DNA of 64,000 bases. It comes from Parietaria judaica. Lineage: Eukaryota; Streptophyta; Magnoliopsida; Rosales; Urticaceae. The first letter of the stretch is position 1. Every line of letters begins with the position of its first letter. The stretch covers positions 15,221,501 to 15,285,500 of the forward strand of contig OX940870.1 of NCBI GenBank assembly GCA_954871525.1, in the 5' to 3' direction. Positions 31,890-43,290 of the stretch are shown here, in pieces. The translations under genes and the position numbers were made by a program. The notes beneath the pieces are model-generated. The model searched no databases, had not been told where the DNA came from, and saw nothing but the letters and a program-made list of their open reading frames with translations.

Positions 31890-34060
31890 TTAGAAATTAG
31901 GACGAAAGTCCTTTGAAACAGTGTCTACAAGCCACTCCAGACAACCCAAGCACGATACATCGGATGACAAAAATAAAAGGCGTTGTTTTGCGGCTACGTG
32001 TGCTACCTCATTACAACTTCTCGGGATCCAACGACACTCTCCGGGCAGCCCCATCTTTTGGGCTAACGAGCGGATGTCCCTTAAAATAGGCCCTTGGAGT
32101 CCAAGGCTCTCCTCATTCTTCGTCATTTGAGTTGCGCGTAAGCAATCTGATTCCATGATTGAGATATCCCATCCTCTCTCATATGCGAATCGAAGACCAT
32201 GCCTTATCGCAAGACATTCCTCGGTAAGAGCCGAATCAACATGCTCCATCTCGGAGGCCGCGACCCCCAACACCGATCCCATGGGATCTCGCACGACGGC
32301 AGCAAGAGCAACCCGGCCGGACGCCTCCTCCCAAGCAACATCAACATTAAGTGTTAGCCCGCCATTTCTCGCTCCGGTCCAATGGGTCGGTTTCTCGCCC
32401 ATGCCCGTATTCTGCGGCGTCGAAATGTGAGCACACTTTTTGAAGCTTGTGAGCCACACATCGACCTCGGTAACCCAAGCTTCCGGCGGTTTTAACCGAT
32501 TATCAAAGAGGCGCATATTTCGATCGGACCACGTGGCCCAAATCAATCCACAAAAGAACTCCAAGTTTGGCTTTGAAAGTACCTCGCTAGCCCTTAGGCA
32601 AAGTTCGCGAAACGGGACCTCGCCCGTTTTGTCCACCAACCGGTGAAGCATCGAGGAAGTCCAAATAACTTGCGCCCGCTCACACCCCCACACGGCGTGG
32701 AGGGCGTCTTCCAAGAGAGCTCCACAAAATCCACAAAATGGAAGGCAATCCACTCCCCGGGACCTAAGGGCACCAAAGGTCAGGAGAGTTTCTTCCCACG
32801 CTCTCCATATAAGGTGCTTGATTTTGGTCGGAATTCCCAAGCCCCATAACGTGCGCCACCACTTTAACTCACCGTTCCCCGAGCTCGAGGGACCCCCCTT
32901 AGAGCCCGCTTTGGCAAGGCGGTAACCCGATCTAACCGAGTACAATCCATTGTCTTCAAAATGCCAAACAAGGCGGTCTTGAGTGTTTTCTTCACCCAAC
33001 GGGATACGCAAGATTGCCTCCACATCATAGGGTGTCAACAAAGAATCAAGGAGTGGCTTATTCCATGCCCCGTTGATCATCAAGTCCGCCACTCTCCAAG
33101 GGAAACCGTCATTCGGCTCCTCCGAAATCAAGTTAAAGGCTCCGGCCCTCGGTATCCATGGTTTCCCAAAGGCTCGCAAATTACCTTCGCCTATTTGCCA
33201 TCGAACTCCTTGGCGAACCAAATCACACCCCCAACATAAGATTTTGCAAAGCAATGAAAAATGTCCTTTACATTCAAAATCGGTAACCGTAGAATTCGGG
33301 AAGTATTTAGCTTTTAGCACTCTAGCCAACAAGCAATTGGGTTGTTGAATGACGCGCCAAGTTAACCGGCCAACTAGAGCCCGGTTAAAAGCCCCGAGGT
33401 ATTTGAAGCCTAAACCCCCCTCCTCTTTTGGCTTGGCAATGTGGTCCCATCGTCTCCAATGGATTTTTCGGGTATCTTCCGAGCCTCCCCACCAAAACCT
33501 CGCGGTAGGACCATGAAGATCCTAGATAACTTTGGCGGGGAACCTAAATAGGCTCATGAGGTAAGTGGGGATGGCTTGGACTACCGCTTTGATCAAGACC
33601 TCTCTAACCCCCGCCGAGAATGTCCGCGCTTTCCAAGACTACAGATGTTTTTGCACGCGGCTAGTAATCTTACTAAAGACCGCTACTTTTTTCCTTCCGA
33701 TGTGGACCGGGAGCCCGAGATAAGATTCAAGATCCTTAACAAACGGGATGTTAAGGATCCTAGAGAGGGTTGCCGAGTTCTCCGCAGTGATTTTTTTGAG
33801 CAACACATCATGGATTTATCCGTGTTAACCTTTTGCCCCAAGCCTTTCTCATAAACCGTCAAGATGGAATGAATAGCTTGGCAGCTTCCTTCATTACCAT
33901 CACAAAAGAGGATGCTATCATCCGCGAATAAAAGGTGTGAAACCGCCGGAGCCGAAGGCCGACAAGAAAATCCTCGGATAAGGCCCAATATTTCTTGTCC
34001 CCGAATGAGGCCGGAGAGACCCTCCGCGCATACAAGAAAAAGATACGGCGATAGCGGACT
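31890..34060 (-). pseudogene. LINE ORF2, 3' part (RT palm end, zf-RVT, RNase H)
   Basis: It begins at the LTR junction with LSPYLFLVCAEGLSGLI, continues through the catalytic HLLFADDSILF box, and after frame breaks around 33350-33690 runs in one 480-codon frame. That frame has the zinc-ribbon-like domain (WWRTLWGLGIPTKIKHLIWR ... CGFCG...WGCERA) and a C-terminal RNase H (LTLNVDVAWEEASG... AVVRDPMG... ESDCL... WIPRSCNEVAHVAAK). The RNase H belongs to the plant RVT_3 type common in LINEs and other plant repeats. Confidence 0.9.
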
Positions 34061-36812
34061 GTTGGAAATCGATGGTATCAAGTCGACTTCCTTACCACGA
34101 TAATAGCTTCCGGGCCGTCCCGGTAACATTTAAAAATTCATTTTAAAGCGGAAATCCTGTTATCGGACCGACGACACGGATATCGGGTAACAATCAAAAC
34201 CGAGATCTGATAAATATTTCAAATTCAATATTTTCATGTTCATTATTAATAATCTAGTCGAAATAGGAAATAAATAGAAAGCAGTAAATGGTCGCATTTA
34301 TTTACCCAATGCATAAGGCCGTACCTCAGTTGACGATTCCGGCTGCGCGTTCTGAAATTGGGCAGGGCTCCGCCGGTGCTGAGGGAAACTCCCGTGATCT
34401 TCCGGGATATGACTCCTGGATTCCTCGCTACCGAAGCGTGGGCTTCGCTGGCAGGACTCCGTCGCAAAATTTAACTGAAGGTTCTTTTAAAGCTACCGGA
34501 GAAAAATATCTCCTAAGCCGAACCAGAAAAAGAGATCAGAAGCAAAAACTCGCAGACCCTAGAGAGAGAGGGAGAGCTCGAGTTTTTACTCTGGGGAAAG
34601 GTGTGTTGAATGTGTAGAATGAGCTTCCCTTTTATAGGCTCAAGCTGTAACCGATTTGGAGATATTCCCTCCCTTTATTCGAATTCTTATAATTAAATAT
34701 AAATAATTATTTCAATCCAATGATCCAGATTTAATCTCATCTAGATCCAATGGACATAATTAATCAGGGATTTAATTAATTGAATAATATAAGATAAGAT
34801 CATATCATATCATATATTTTTCGAATTTTATTATATATATATATTCAAATTCGAATTTGTTATTGATTATCTAGATCCAATGGTTAAAATTAAATCTTTA
34901 ACCAATCCAATGGATCAAATCAATTAGGGATAAAGTCAAATACCCTAGGGTTTTATAAAACCCTAATTCGAACTTTTATCCTAATATTTATTCGAATTTA
35001 ATATCATATATATAATGTTAATTAATTTCTAATCCGACGGCTTAAAGATAGGATCTCAAAACCGATCCAACGAACAGAATTAATTAAGCTAATTCGAAAT
35101 ACTTAAACTTGGTCACCAAGTTTCAATTTCGAATTACTTTAGGGCTTGAATCAATTATCTCAATCCAACGGTTGATACTCAATCATAACCGATCCAATGG
35201 ATTAAATTGATTTCAGGGTTTTTGCCATTATACCAGACCTTAGGTATTTATGCCGCAAAAATAAAATCTCTCAAGATTGGTTATTCGAATTTATCTAGGG
35301 TTTGTTATACCCTAATTCGAATTACACATTAAATAATACATGAATATATATTATTTATTCATTAATATAAATCCTTTAATTATTAATTAATTATTAATAA
35401 GATATTAATAATCAAATCCAAATAATCAAATTATATTAATAAATCCTGATCTCTTTATCACACATTAAATGTCATGGTGCTACACCGTCATTTAAATTCG
35501 TGACATGTGATTTAATTTCAAAGTTTATCGAACCGAGTCATAAACTTAGAAAATCCATAAATCACAAACCGTAAGTCAGAATGACTTGGTTCAAAAAGCA
35601 AAGTTGCTTAGAATTTAATTTAGAACAATATGGTGCTGTTCTAAAATCTAAATTCTAACTTTCTTTTTATCAGTTACTTTCGTGTACCAAAATATGATAC
35701 TTTTGCCACGCTATCGATAAAACTATCTGACGTCTGTCACAGACTTGTCAGTTTTATAAGTCGAGCCAAATGATTAAACATTATCCAGAATGCATTTTAA
35801 TCACGTACGTATCATCCGTTACGGAGCTATCCTGGGGACCATGGACCCGTATCACTTAAGCTCCAACGAACTGCTAGTTGTTCGTCAAACCTCGAAGTGA
35901 TTCCACTATAGACCCGAGGCTGCACTCTTTAGTGATACGGTATATATTATTCCCTTATATACAGCAGGGTGTCCATTAGATTCAATCAAATACCGATTAT
36001 TGTCCTTTCACTTGATGACTCACACATGAGCAGGCGTTTTATACCGTAATGCCCCTCAATGCATTTTCATCCTTGACTCAGCCAGTAATATTATGAGCAA
36101 CCCACTTATGGTTTCGATTCATAAGTTGCGCACGGGTACCTCTCACTTCTCACCACTGACAATCAAGGGAATCATCATGACTCTGAAGAGAGCTGTGTGA
36201 TGCCCATATCTATGATCAACCATTCCTTCACTACTGACTATCATGTTCCCAAAATAATAGTGTTGGGAACAGCGGTAATGTCTTGTGTTCTTTAACGGTT
36301 AAATCAAAGAACAATCAAGCCAGTAGCTTAGACTCATGACCACTCAGGACTTAGAACTAATATCCATTTGATCATCATTTTGCGACTCAACTACAAGTTG
36401 TCAGTGACGGTCTTATATGACAACTTTCTTGAGTTTAAGTCAGGTCCAGTCCAGTATGAAGACGCTTCATACTTAATGCACTTCTAGTGAGTGTAGACAC
36501 ACACAAAATCCAGAATAGGATTGTCACTTCAGTCACATTAATGACCTTACCGATTAATGGGCTCCCACCCAGTTAATCAGGTCACGGACATTTTAAGTTC
36601 ATTTATTATGTTTATTAATTCTCCCTCACATGACTCCTTTGTGATAATAATAACATAATTGCATCCTTTATGAACTATGGAATCAAACATTCTATTTTAC
36701 TCTACAGAAACTATAATAAGATTAACATAATAAGTACCATCTTTATTCAACGACTTGTCATAATCTTTTACAAATGGTTAAATATCTTGTTTAAGGACAC
36801 ACATGTCCAACA
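34061..36812 (-). mobile_element. Solo LTR, 2752 bp, inserted in the LINE RT
   Basis: It starts TGTTGGAAAT and ends CATGTCCAACA (TG..CA, inverted ends), with an exact 5-bp duplication CGGAC on both sides (34056-34060 and 36813-36817). Removing it and one duplication rejoins the LINE frame as RQGCP-LSPYLF, proving the insertion site. No internal retrotransposon genes are present, so it is a solo LTR. In minus sense there is a TATA box CCTATAAAAGGG (about 34628-34638) before a 570-base R/U5 region; the 2.1-kb U3 is AT-rich with recurrent ATCCAATGG words. Homologous copies lie at 1-240, 8929-10815 and 12677-13709. Confidence 0.95.
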
Positions 36813-36817
36813 CGGAC

Positions 36818-38761
36818 ACCCTTGTCGGAGACCTCTCTTTGGCGTGATCGTACCTCCGGTCCTACCATTAATTACCACGGAAAAAACCGGGGTGGTGATA
36901 CAATCTCTCACCAACGAAAGCACCCAGTTCCCAAACCCCATCCTCGAAAGCATGGCACAAACGAAACCCCACTCAACCCGGTCGTACGCCTTGTTCATGT
37001 CAAGCTTAAGCGCCAAAGCCCCTTTTTTCCTCTTTGTAATCCCTTTAATGGAGTGAAGAAGCTCATAAGCTATTGCAGCGTTGTCCGTAATAAGCCTTCC
37101 GGGGAAAAAGGCGCTTTGGGACTCGGAGATCACGGAGGAAAGGGCTCCTTTGATGCGGTTAGCAACAACCTTGGTGACGATCTTGAGGAGCACGGTGCAA
37201 AGACTAATTGGGTGGAAGTCTTTAACACTTTTTGGGCTTTTTACCTTTGGGATAAGAACTAGGTTCGTTGCGTTCCACACCCGCGCGGTAGCCCTTCCAT
37301 TGACGATGTCCAAACATTTTGTTCGAACTTTCGCCCTACCGAGGACCAAAATCGTTGGAAGAGGCATGGAATCCGTCGGGTCCCAGGGCTTTGCGGGGCC
37401 CCATGGAAAGAAGGGCTTGCTCGACTTCTTCCCCAGTGAAAACTTCTTCCGTGAGGTTATATTGCGTCTCCGAAATTTAGCTCACGTCATCCCTCGTGAT
37501 CATCCTAAATTCGTCTTCCGAAGCACCATTCGACTTGAAGATGTTCGAGAAATATCGTTCGAAGACTTCTCGAATACCCTTTTCCGAAGAAATCGAATCC
37601 CCCGACTCTTTGAAGATGCCCCTAATGGAATTTTGGGTCCTCCTACGCACGGTACGGGCATGGAAATAAGCCGTATTCTTATCCCCGCCTTGTAACCAAT
37701 CCGCGCGAGCTCTTTGTTTCCAATAGTAATCTTCAACCAAAATAAGAGAGTCCCTCTCTTCGTTCAACCGTTTTAGCTCGGCTTTGATCTCCGATGAGAA
37801 GTTCATCGAGTGCGTCCATTCTATTTGTGTTGAGAGATCGCGGATCCTTGACTCTCGGTGCCCGAACGAAGTCCGAGCCCAACGTCGGAGGGAAGTTTTG
37901 CACTCGGATAGAACAGCAACGCAGCTGCTGCCCAAGCGATCCCCTTTCTCCAAATTCCATACCTCACGAACCACTTTGGCACATCCCTCATCCGTTAGCC
38001 AGCCGGGCTCACAAGCCCACCTTCCGGTAGCGGAGGATCTATTGCGGTTAAGTAAAGCTTTCGACGTTGAATAAATGAGGATAGGTCGATGATCCGACCC
38101 CCAAAAAATCAAGGACGGAAACCCCTCCAACCGGGAAATTTTGTTTCCACGCCGGGTTTGCACACGCTCGGTCAAGACGGCTCTGAACATTGCGGTCACC
38201 GCTCTGCATATTGTTCCACGTGTAAGCCGCACCGACAAATCCAAGATCGGAAAGATCACGAACCTCGAGTGCATTGGCAAAGAGTTCCATGTTGACCGAT
38301 CGTCTTTGGGCTCGGCTAACATGCTCGAAATCAAAAAGGGCTTCATTAAAGTCTCTCGCGCAAAGCCAAGGGCTAGCGTCTCCCTTGTGAAGACGCTTAA
38401 GGAGCTTCCTCGAGAGGTGCCGGTAACGTTCGGATGGATCCCCATAGAAGCCGGTAAACCGCGACTTAATTCTGAGATTGTCTTCAATTGTCACGTCGAT
38501 ATGTCTCTTGCTGTAAGACTTAATGGAGACGTCAATCGAATCCATCCAAAGCAAATGAAGGCCCTCACTAAGACCTTGGGCATGTACACCGAAACCACCT
38601 GACATTTCAAGCTTCGATTTCAAGTTATCAAGCCGATTTCCTCTTAGTTTTGTTTCCGATAAAAAAAGAAGATCCGGCTTCTGCTCACGGATGAGAATCC
38701 CCAAGCAGCATATCGCCCGAGAATTGCACAATCCTCGGACGTTCCAACATAAGATTTTCAT
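36818..38761 (-). pseudogene. LINE ORF2, 5' part (endonuclease and RT fingers/palm)
   Basis: ORF2 starts at the ATG at 38761, whose ATGA overlaps the ORF1 stop. It begins MKILCWNVRGL, then LLFLSETKL (endonuclease Glu) and DFNEALF and SRLDRA, as in AP-like endonucleases. A frameshift near 38090 moves to the frame with the connecting helix region (WKQRARADWLQGGDKNTAYFHA), and after another break near 37480 come RT motifs HPISLCTVLLKIVTKVVANR, SAFFPGRLITDN and LKLDMNKAYDRVEW. It stops at the LTR duplication at 36817. Confidence 0.9.
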
Positions 38762-39630
38762 TGCTCCCGGACAGCCCGCCCGAGGCGTGCCGCCGATAAT
38801 CCGTTAGTTCCAAACTTCCCCACTGCCAAACACATACGTGCTTCATCTCCATCCTCACCCACATCCGTAGATTTCTTTACCGCCCGATTTCCATTTCCCC
38901 CGTCCCCAAAACTGGCCAGAGCCAAATGCCCAAAGCTCTGTATCTCACTAGGAGGCAGAGTCTCCAAATCTGTCTCAAAATTGGTTCTGGACGTGGAAAA
39001 TTTGATAGAGCTTCGAAGGAGGGCCATCGTGGGGCCTATTTTTAATAACTCATGTGATATGTCTGAGGGGATCACGTGTGGAGGCTTTGGGTTTAAACCC
39101 GTTACAAGCCCAGGCCCAGAAGAAGGAGATAGAGGCATAAAGCCCTTAGAAAAGAATGGGCCCACCTGCTGAGCAATTTGTGGAGGAGGGAAGAAGAAAA
39201 AAATCACCTCTTTAGGGTTATCAGTGTGCGCCTCCAATGTCGCAGAGAAGGAGTCCAAGCGAATCCCATAAAGGGAAAGAACAGCCACCTCGTTTCTCTT
39301 GCAGCTGCTCGTCTGCCTATTCCCGGCAAAAACTCGTCCATCGTCTGCCGGCCCTACACATGGCGCCAAGATTGTGCCATAGGGAACAGTCCAAGGACGA
39401 ATCGGGTCCGCGCGTGCATCTCGTCCAGCGTTGACCGCCTATTCGACCAAGGTAGCGCTCTCGCCGGACTTCTCGTCATTGACGGGTTTCTTCTCATGGG
39501 AGATTATTCCCGGCGACATCTTTTGACCCCCGTTGTTGGAGAGTTTTTCCATTAGCGCAAAAATGCCCTCATCTTCTCCTTCCTTCCTGCTGTGTGGGGG
39601 ATCTTCAAAAACGAGTCCCAACTCTGCCAA
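38758..39630 (-). pseudogene. LINE ORF1 (one in-frame stop)
   Basis: From MAELGLVFEDPPHSRKEGED at 39630 the same frame continues to the TGA at 38758-38760, interrupted only by a TAG at 39439-39441. The encoded protein is Ser/Pro-rich in its second part. I do not see the CCHC zinc knuckle found in many plant LINE ORF1 proteins. Position upstream of the endonuclease and the ATGA junction with ORF2 support ORF1. The true start may lie further upstream. Confidence 0.6.
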
Positions 39631-39856
39631 GCAGAACGATGTTGTTTAGGCCATGATCAACTGTCCACCACAACAAACCTACCACCGGAGAGGACTCCGG
39701 GATAGCACGAAGACCAGAGTCTTCAAGACTCCCACCGATGCCGACACTGGCATCGATCGGTGGAGCACCAGTAAAACCATAATCCTCAATTCATTCTCGC
39801 TAGCCCTCGGAGGCGGATACGTCGACGAACAACCTCCTTTTCATAGCTTCACCTCT

Positions 39857-40080
39857 GCACATTCACCCTTAGTAATTTGAGTGAGAGAGAGCGCTCTAAT
39901 ATTCTGTAAAGATGCGGCATCTTTATTGAACCATTTCTACTCTTTTAATACCCTACTTCACTGTCTTTTATTTTCATCTCACATTCTCTTCATCTCCTAC
40001 TCTCTCAATATTCCGGTTTTAAGCTATAGCTTAGTTAGTTTATATTTATATACTCTCAAATAATAGTTTAATATACAGTT
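39857..40080. other. Spacer between LINE and copia LTR, no gene
   Basis: It contains a 24-base block at 39901-39924 with core GTAAAGATGCGGCATCTTT, nearly identical to 43737-43760. The remainder is CT- and AT-rich. Confidence 0.5.
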
Positions 40081-40841
40081 TGTGAGTTTAAACTTGATTT
40101 GGCTCAACAAACCCTACCAAAAATCTCTCCACCAGGATTGTCCCCCACCTAAAAGCTCCCCACCAGAAATGAAGCCGAGCAGAATTGCTCCTTAGCAGCT
40201 AGTATTGGTTCCAATAATATAGATCTGCAATAAAAGAATAATGAAGAATAAGAAACAAAGATAGAGAATTTGGGAGAAAAGCTTCTCTGATTAATCGAAG
40301 GCAAAATTGCAATAATGGAGTTACACAAAAAATAAACACTAACTCTAGTATTTATAGGAGACAAGAAAAACGAAACCTAGCTAACCTTCCTAAAATAAAC
40401 TCAATCAAATATTATACATTTACATTCGAATATTAATAGAATTAGGAAACAAAATCAAATCAAATCTCCAAACTTGCTTCTCAAGCTTGGAACCTTCTGG
40501 ATTGAGCTCGGCTGACTTCTGGTCCGATGTCCCTAGCAGGCCTGCTAGGGTCCACCTCTGCTAGGGGCATTTCTGGTATGAGCTCTTCTGCTAGGGAGCC
40601 ACTTCGGCTCCCCCACATCTCTGCTAGGGGCATCTCTAGTAGGAACATTCCTAGTCGGGTCACTTCCTGCTAGGAGAGATCTCTGGTCGGACCCATCTCT
40701 GGTGGGGAATTCTCTGGTGGGAAAACTCCTGCTAGGAAGATCTCTGCTCGGGTTCTTCTCTGCTAAGGGAAGCTTTGGTGAGGATTTCCCGGGTGGGGAA
40801 ATCTCTGCTAGGGGTTGAGCCAAGTCAGGCTTAAACTCACA
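40081..40841 (-). mobile_element. Copia 3' LTR with long terminal inverted repeats
   Basis: In minus sense a polypurine tract (TACAGGGGAGAA, 40842-40853) follows the copia RNase H and leads to TGTGAGTTTAAGCC at 40841. The LTR runs to 40081 where the minus strand ends ...AAACTCACA. The two ends are inverted copies of each other over roughly 50 bases, including TGGCTCAAC. A TATA box (CTCCTATAAATACTAG, about 40347-40362) precedes an R/U5-like region. The U3 (40500-40820) is made of many copies of a CTGCTAGG-type word. 761 bp in all. Confidence 0.8.
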
Positions 40842-41248
40842 TTCTCCCCTGTAAGCTTGACTTGAACTGAGGCTCTTCACTTCGAGCAGCTCTCTCATAT
40901 CCGCGAACTTAACTATTGCTAGAGCCTTGGTGAGTATGTCTGCCCGCTGCTCCTTCGTGCTGATAAACTCAACAATGATCTTTCGCTTCTCCATACACTC
41001 GCGAATATAATGATACATAATGTCAATGTGTTTGCTCCGACCATGGAACACTCATCAAAGATATTGCGGACTTGTTGTCCACGTAGAGTGTAATTGGCTT
41101 ATGCTCGTCTCCAGTCACTTCGCTAAGTATTCCCTTCCACCACATAACTTGACATGTTGTTGTTGTGGCTGCCATGAACTCCGCTTCACATGAGGATAAA
41201 GTTACTGTCTTCTGCTTCTGATATTGCCAGGTGATCAAGTTCCCGTAC
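40842..41248 (-). pseudogene. Copia polyprotein C-terminus (RNase H)
   Basis: The frame YGNLITWQYQKQKTVTLSSC continues EAEFMAATTTTCQVMWWKG and TLYVDNKSAISL, the standard end of Ty1/copia RNase H. A frameshift near 41045 leads to SKHIDIMYHYIRECMEKRKI and VEFISTKEQRADILTKAL. The open frame then continues past the usual end into the LTR, where U3 repeats are read as SRxxPTR units; I take that part as chance. The 5' side is cut at 41248 by a Tekay-type LTR. Confidence 0.85.
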
Positions 41249-42193
41249 CTGTAACGACCCGGCCTAGCGCCGTCCGCTACGACTTAAACTTACTTACTTT
41301 CTTTGGATTTCATAAAACTCTTTATTACGAAAAATTTAGGAATAATTTAAAAAAAAAAAAAAAATCATCTGACTTGTGCTCCTAGGCACAAACGTCTTAA
41401 ACTTCCTATAAGAAATTTAAGATCAATACTTGAGCATAAAATATTCAAAAGAAACTATAATTGGAAATCTTCGAAAAACGTGAGACCTTCATAAAACTTT
41501 GAAGGCTTGTTAAATAGTTTACCGAAATCATTTTTGAAAAGTCCATATAATGCTTCATACTCATTGTCTCGGATGTCTTAACATAGGGATGTAATATAAT
41601 ACTCAAATCCTAAAACATAAACCGTGGTCAATAAAACATACGTCAATTACTTTGTTCATCAAAATATGCGGAAACTTTAGTGGCTGCTTCTGAGATTGCC
41701 AGGTGATCAAGTTCCCGTACCTGTAATGACTCGGCCTAGCGCCGTCCGCTACGACTTAAACTTACTTAGTTTCTTTGGATTTCATAAAACTCTTTGTTAC
41801 GAAAATTTAGGAATAATTTAAAAAATAAATAAATAAAAAAACATCATCTGACTTGTGCTCATAGGCACACACGTCTCAAACTTCCTATAAGAAATTTAAG
41901 ATCAATACTTGAGCATAAAATATTCAAAAGAGACCATTATTGGAAATTTTAGAAAAACATGAAACCTTCATAAAACTTTGAAGGCTTGTTAAATAGTTTA
42001 CCGAAATCATTTTTGAAAAGTCCATATAATGCTTCATACTCATTGTCTCAGATTATGAACCCGAGACAATCATTTTATACGTAAATTCTTAACATAGGGA
42101 TGTAATATAATACTCAAATCCCAAAACATAAACCGTAGTGAATAAAACATACGTCAATTGCTTTGTTCATCAAAATATGCGGAAACTTTAGCT
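41212..42193. repeat. Tandem duplication, 472-bp first copy and about 510-bp second copy
   Basis: 41212-41683 and 41684-42193 are near-identical direct repeats. Each begins with about 35 bases of copia RNase H (CTGCTTCTGANATTGCCAG) followed by the start of the Tekay-type LTR (TGTAAYGACYCGGCCTAGCG). The second copy has about 40 extra bases around 42050-42090. Because the unit spans the insertion junction, the duplication happened after the LTR inserted. Confidence 0.93.
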
Positions 42194-43290
42194 GTTACCC
42201 ATCCTAACCCATAACCACCGCGCGCATCACCATTCCTTCGCGAGTCCATCATAACAAATTCATGCCATGGGTTTCGTACGTTTGCAAGCCGTGTTTGGAC
42301 CCGATAAAAAGAGTTGAGATTGTTTTAGGCGCTAAGCAAGGCTAGTGTAAACAAGTCGAGCAAGCTTCAAACGAGAGGTGATCTCGTAGCTCCGATCAAT
42401 GAAGAGGCGAAGAAAGCCCGGTGCACTTTCGGTGTTGCTTCCAAACAAGCTTCCCAAAAAACTGTCAACTCACGCTTGTGTGCTTGACAATCCATGTGAT
42501 GAACCGACAAAGGAGCTAGCGGATGAGCTCGACAATGAGCCGCCCGACAAGCTGCGCATAATCGCCAAGAACATCCACCCCGACAAGCTTCTTAAGCCCC
42601 TCAACGACACACTTTCAAATTCGTGGATGAATTATTCCCTACCCGGCCTGAATGATGCGGGCCTAAAGCATCCTTTGAAACACTCTAAGGCCAACAGCGC
42701 AGCCCTGAATTCGAGGACGGTTTTTTCCATCTCTAAGATATTGATGCAGGCATAACCCACAGATGTTCTAAGGGGAATTTGGAAGGACGATCCCGAAAGA
42801 TTGGAAGACGAGTTAGGAAGAGACGATCCGAGAGTTCCAACGTCCGAGACACGAAGAAAGTTCGGAGAAGGGCTTCCGCGAGAGTCCCAACTTTGACCAG
42901 CCATATCTTTTGACTCGAATATCAGATTTGTGCATATTCATATCTAATTGAAGCTCGAGAAGTTGGCTACGTGACTACGCAAGTATTTCTGCCAAAACTG
43001 CATTGAAAAGGACCGAAAAAAACTGACTTTGTATTTTGAGCAAAATTTTTGTTATTCTTAAGTTTTATGACATTTTGCTTTACAAGTCCAAGTCTCTTGA
43101 TCGAGCGATTTTGACGCCTTAGAGCCGATACTCGTGCGGGAATCACGAAGCGAAGAAAGGTTCTTCGATCAGGTATTCGTGCACTGAATCAACGATCAAG
43201 ATCGACTATCTCAATAACTTTATCTATCTCTTTCTATTTCCTAGATCGATCATCGATCTTTGTAGCATCCGTATGCGTCATCCGTGTAGG
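41249..43290 (+). mobile_element. Tekay/Del-type gypsy LTR (with duplicated 5' part)
   Basis: The start TGTAACGACCCGGCCTAGCG is characteristic of Tekay/Del chromovirus LTRs. Further in, CCATATCTTTTGACTCGAATATC (about 42900) is another common word of these LTRs. No internal genes follow, so this is probably a solo LTR. The 3' end is guessed near 43290 (GTAGCATCCG region). The open frame at 42399-42755 lies in the LTR and is unlikely to be a gene. Confidence 0.65.

Larger units (their letters stand above)
31860..39839 (-). mobile_element. L1-type LINE, near complete, split by a solo LTR
   Basis: Bounded by the exact 17-bp duplication TTCATAGCTTCACCTCT (31843-31859 and 39840-39856). The minus-strand 3' end carries a short A tail (T run 31860-31867). 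Reading minus, the order is ORF1, then ORF2 with AP-like endonuclease, reverse transcriptase, a zinc-ribbon zf-RVT block and RNase H, which is a plant L1 layout. A 2752-bp LTR plus a 5-bp duplication interrupts it; without these the LINE is about 5.2 kb. Frameshifts and stops show that it is inactive. The 3' untranslated part is only about 25 bases. Confidence 0.93.

Noticed and set aside
34288..34617. 109-codon plus-strand frame in the solo LTR
   Set aside because: It lies in R/U5 and the reverse of a 5' leader, has no family resemblance and is antisense to the LTR.
40545..40850. SRxxPTR repeat extension of the copia polyprotein
   Set aside because: The frame runs past the polypurine tract into LTR U3 short repeats, so the peptide repeat is probably not translated as a functional part.
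42399..42755. 118-codon frame in the Tekay-type LTR
   Set aside because: Non-coding LTR context and no recognised domain.
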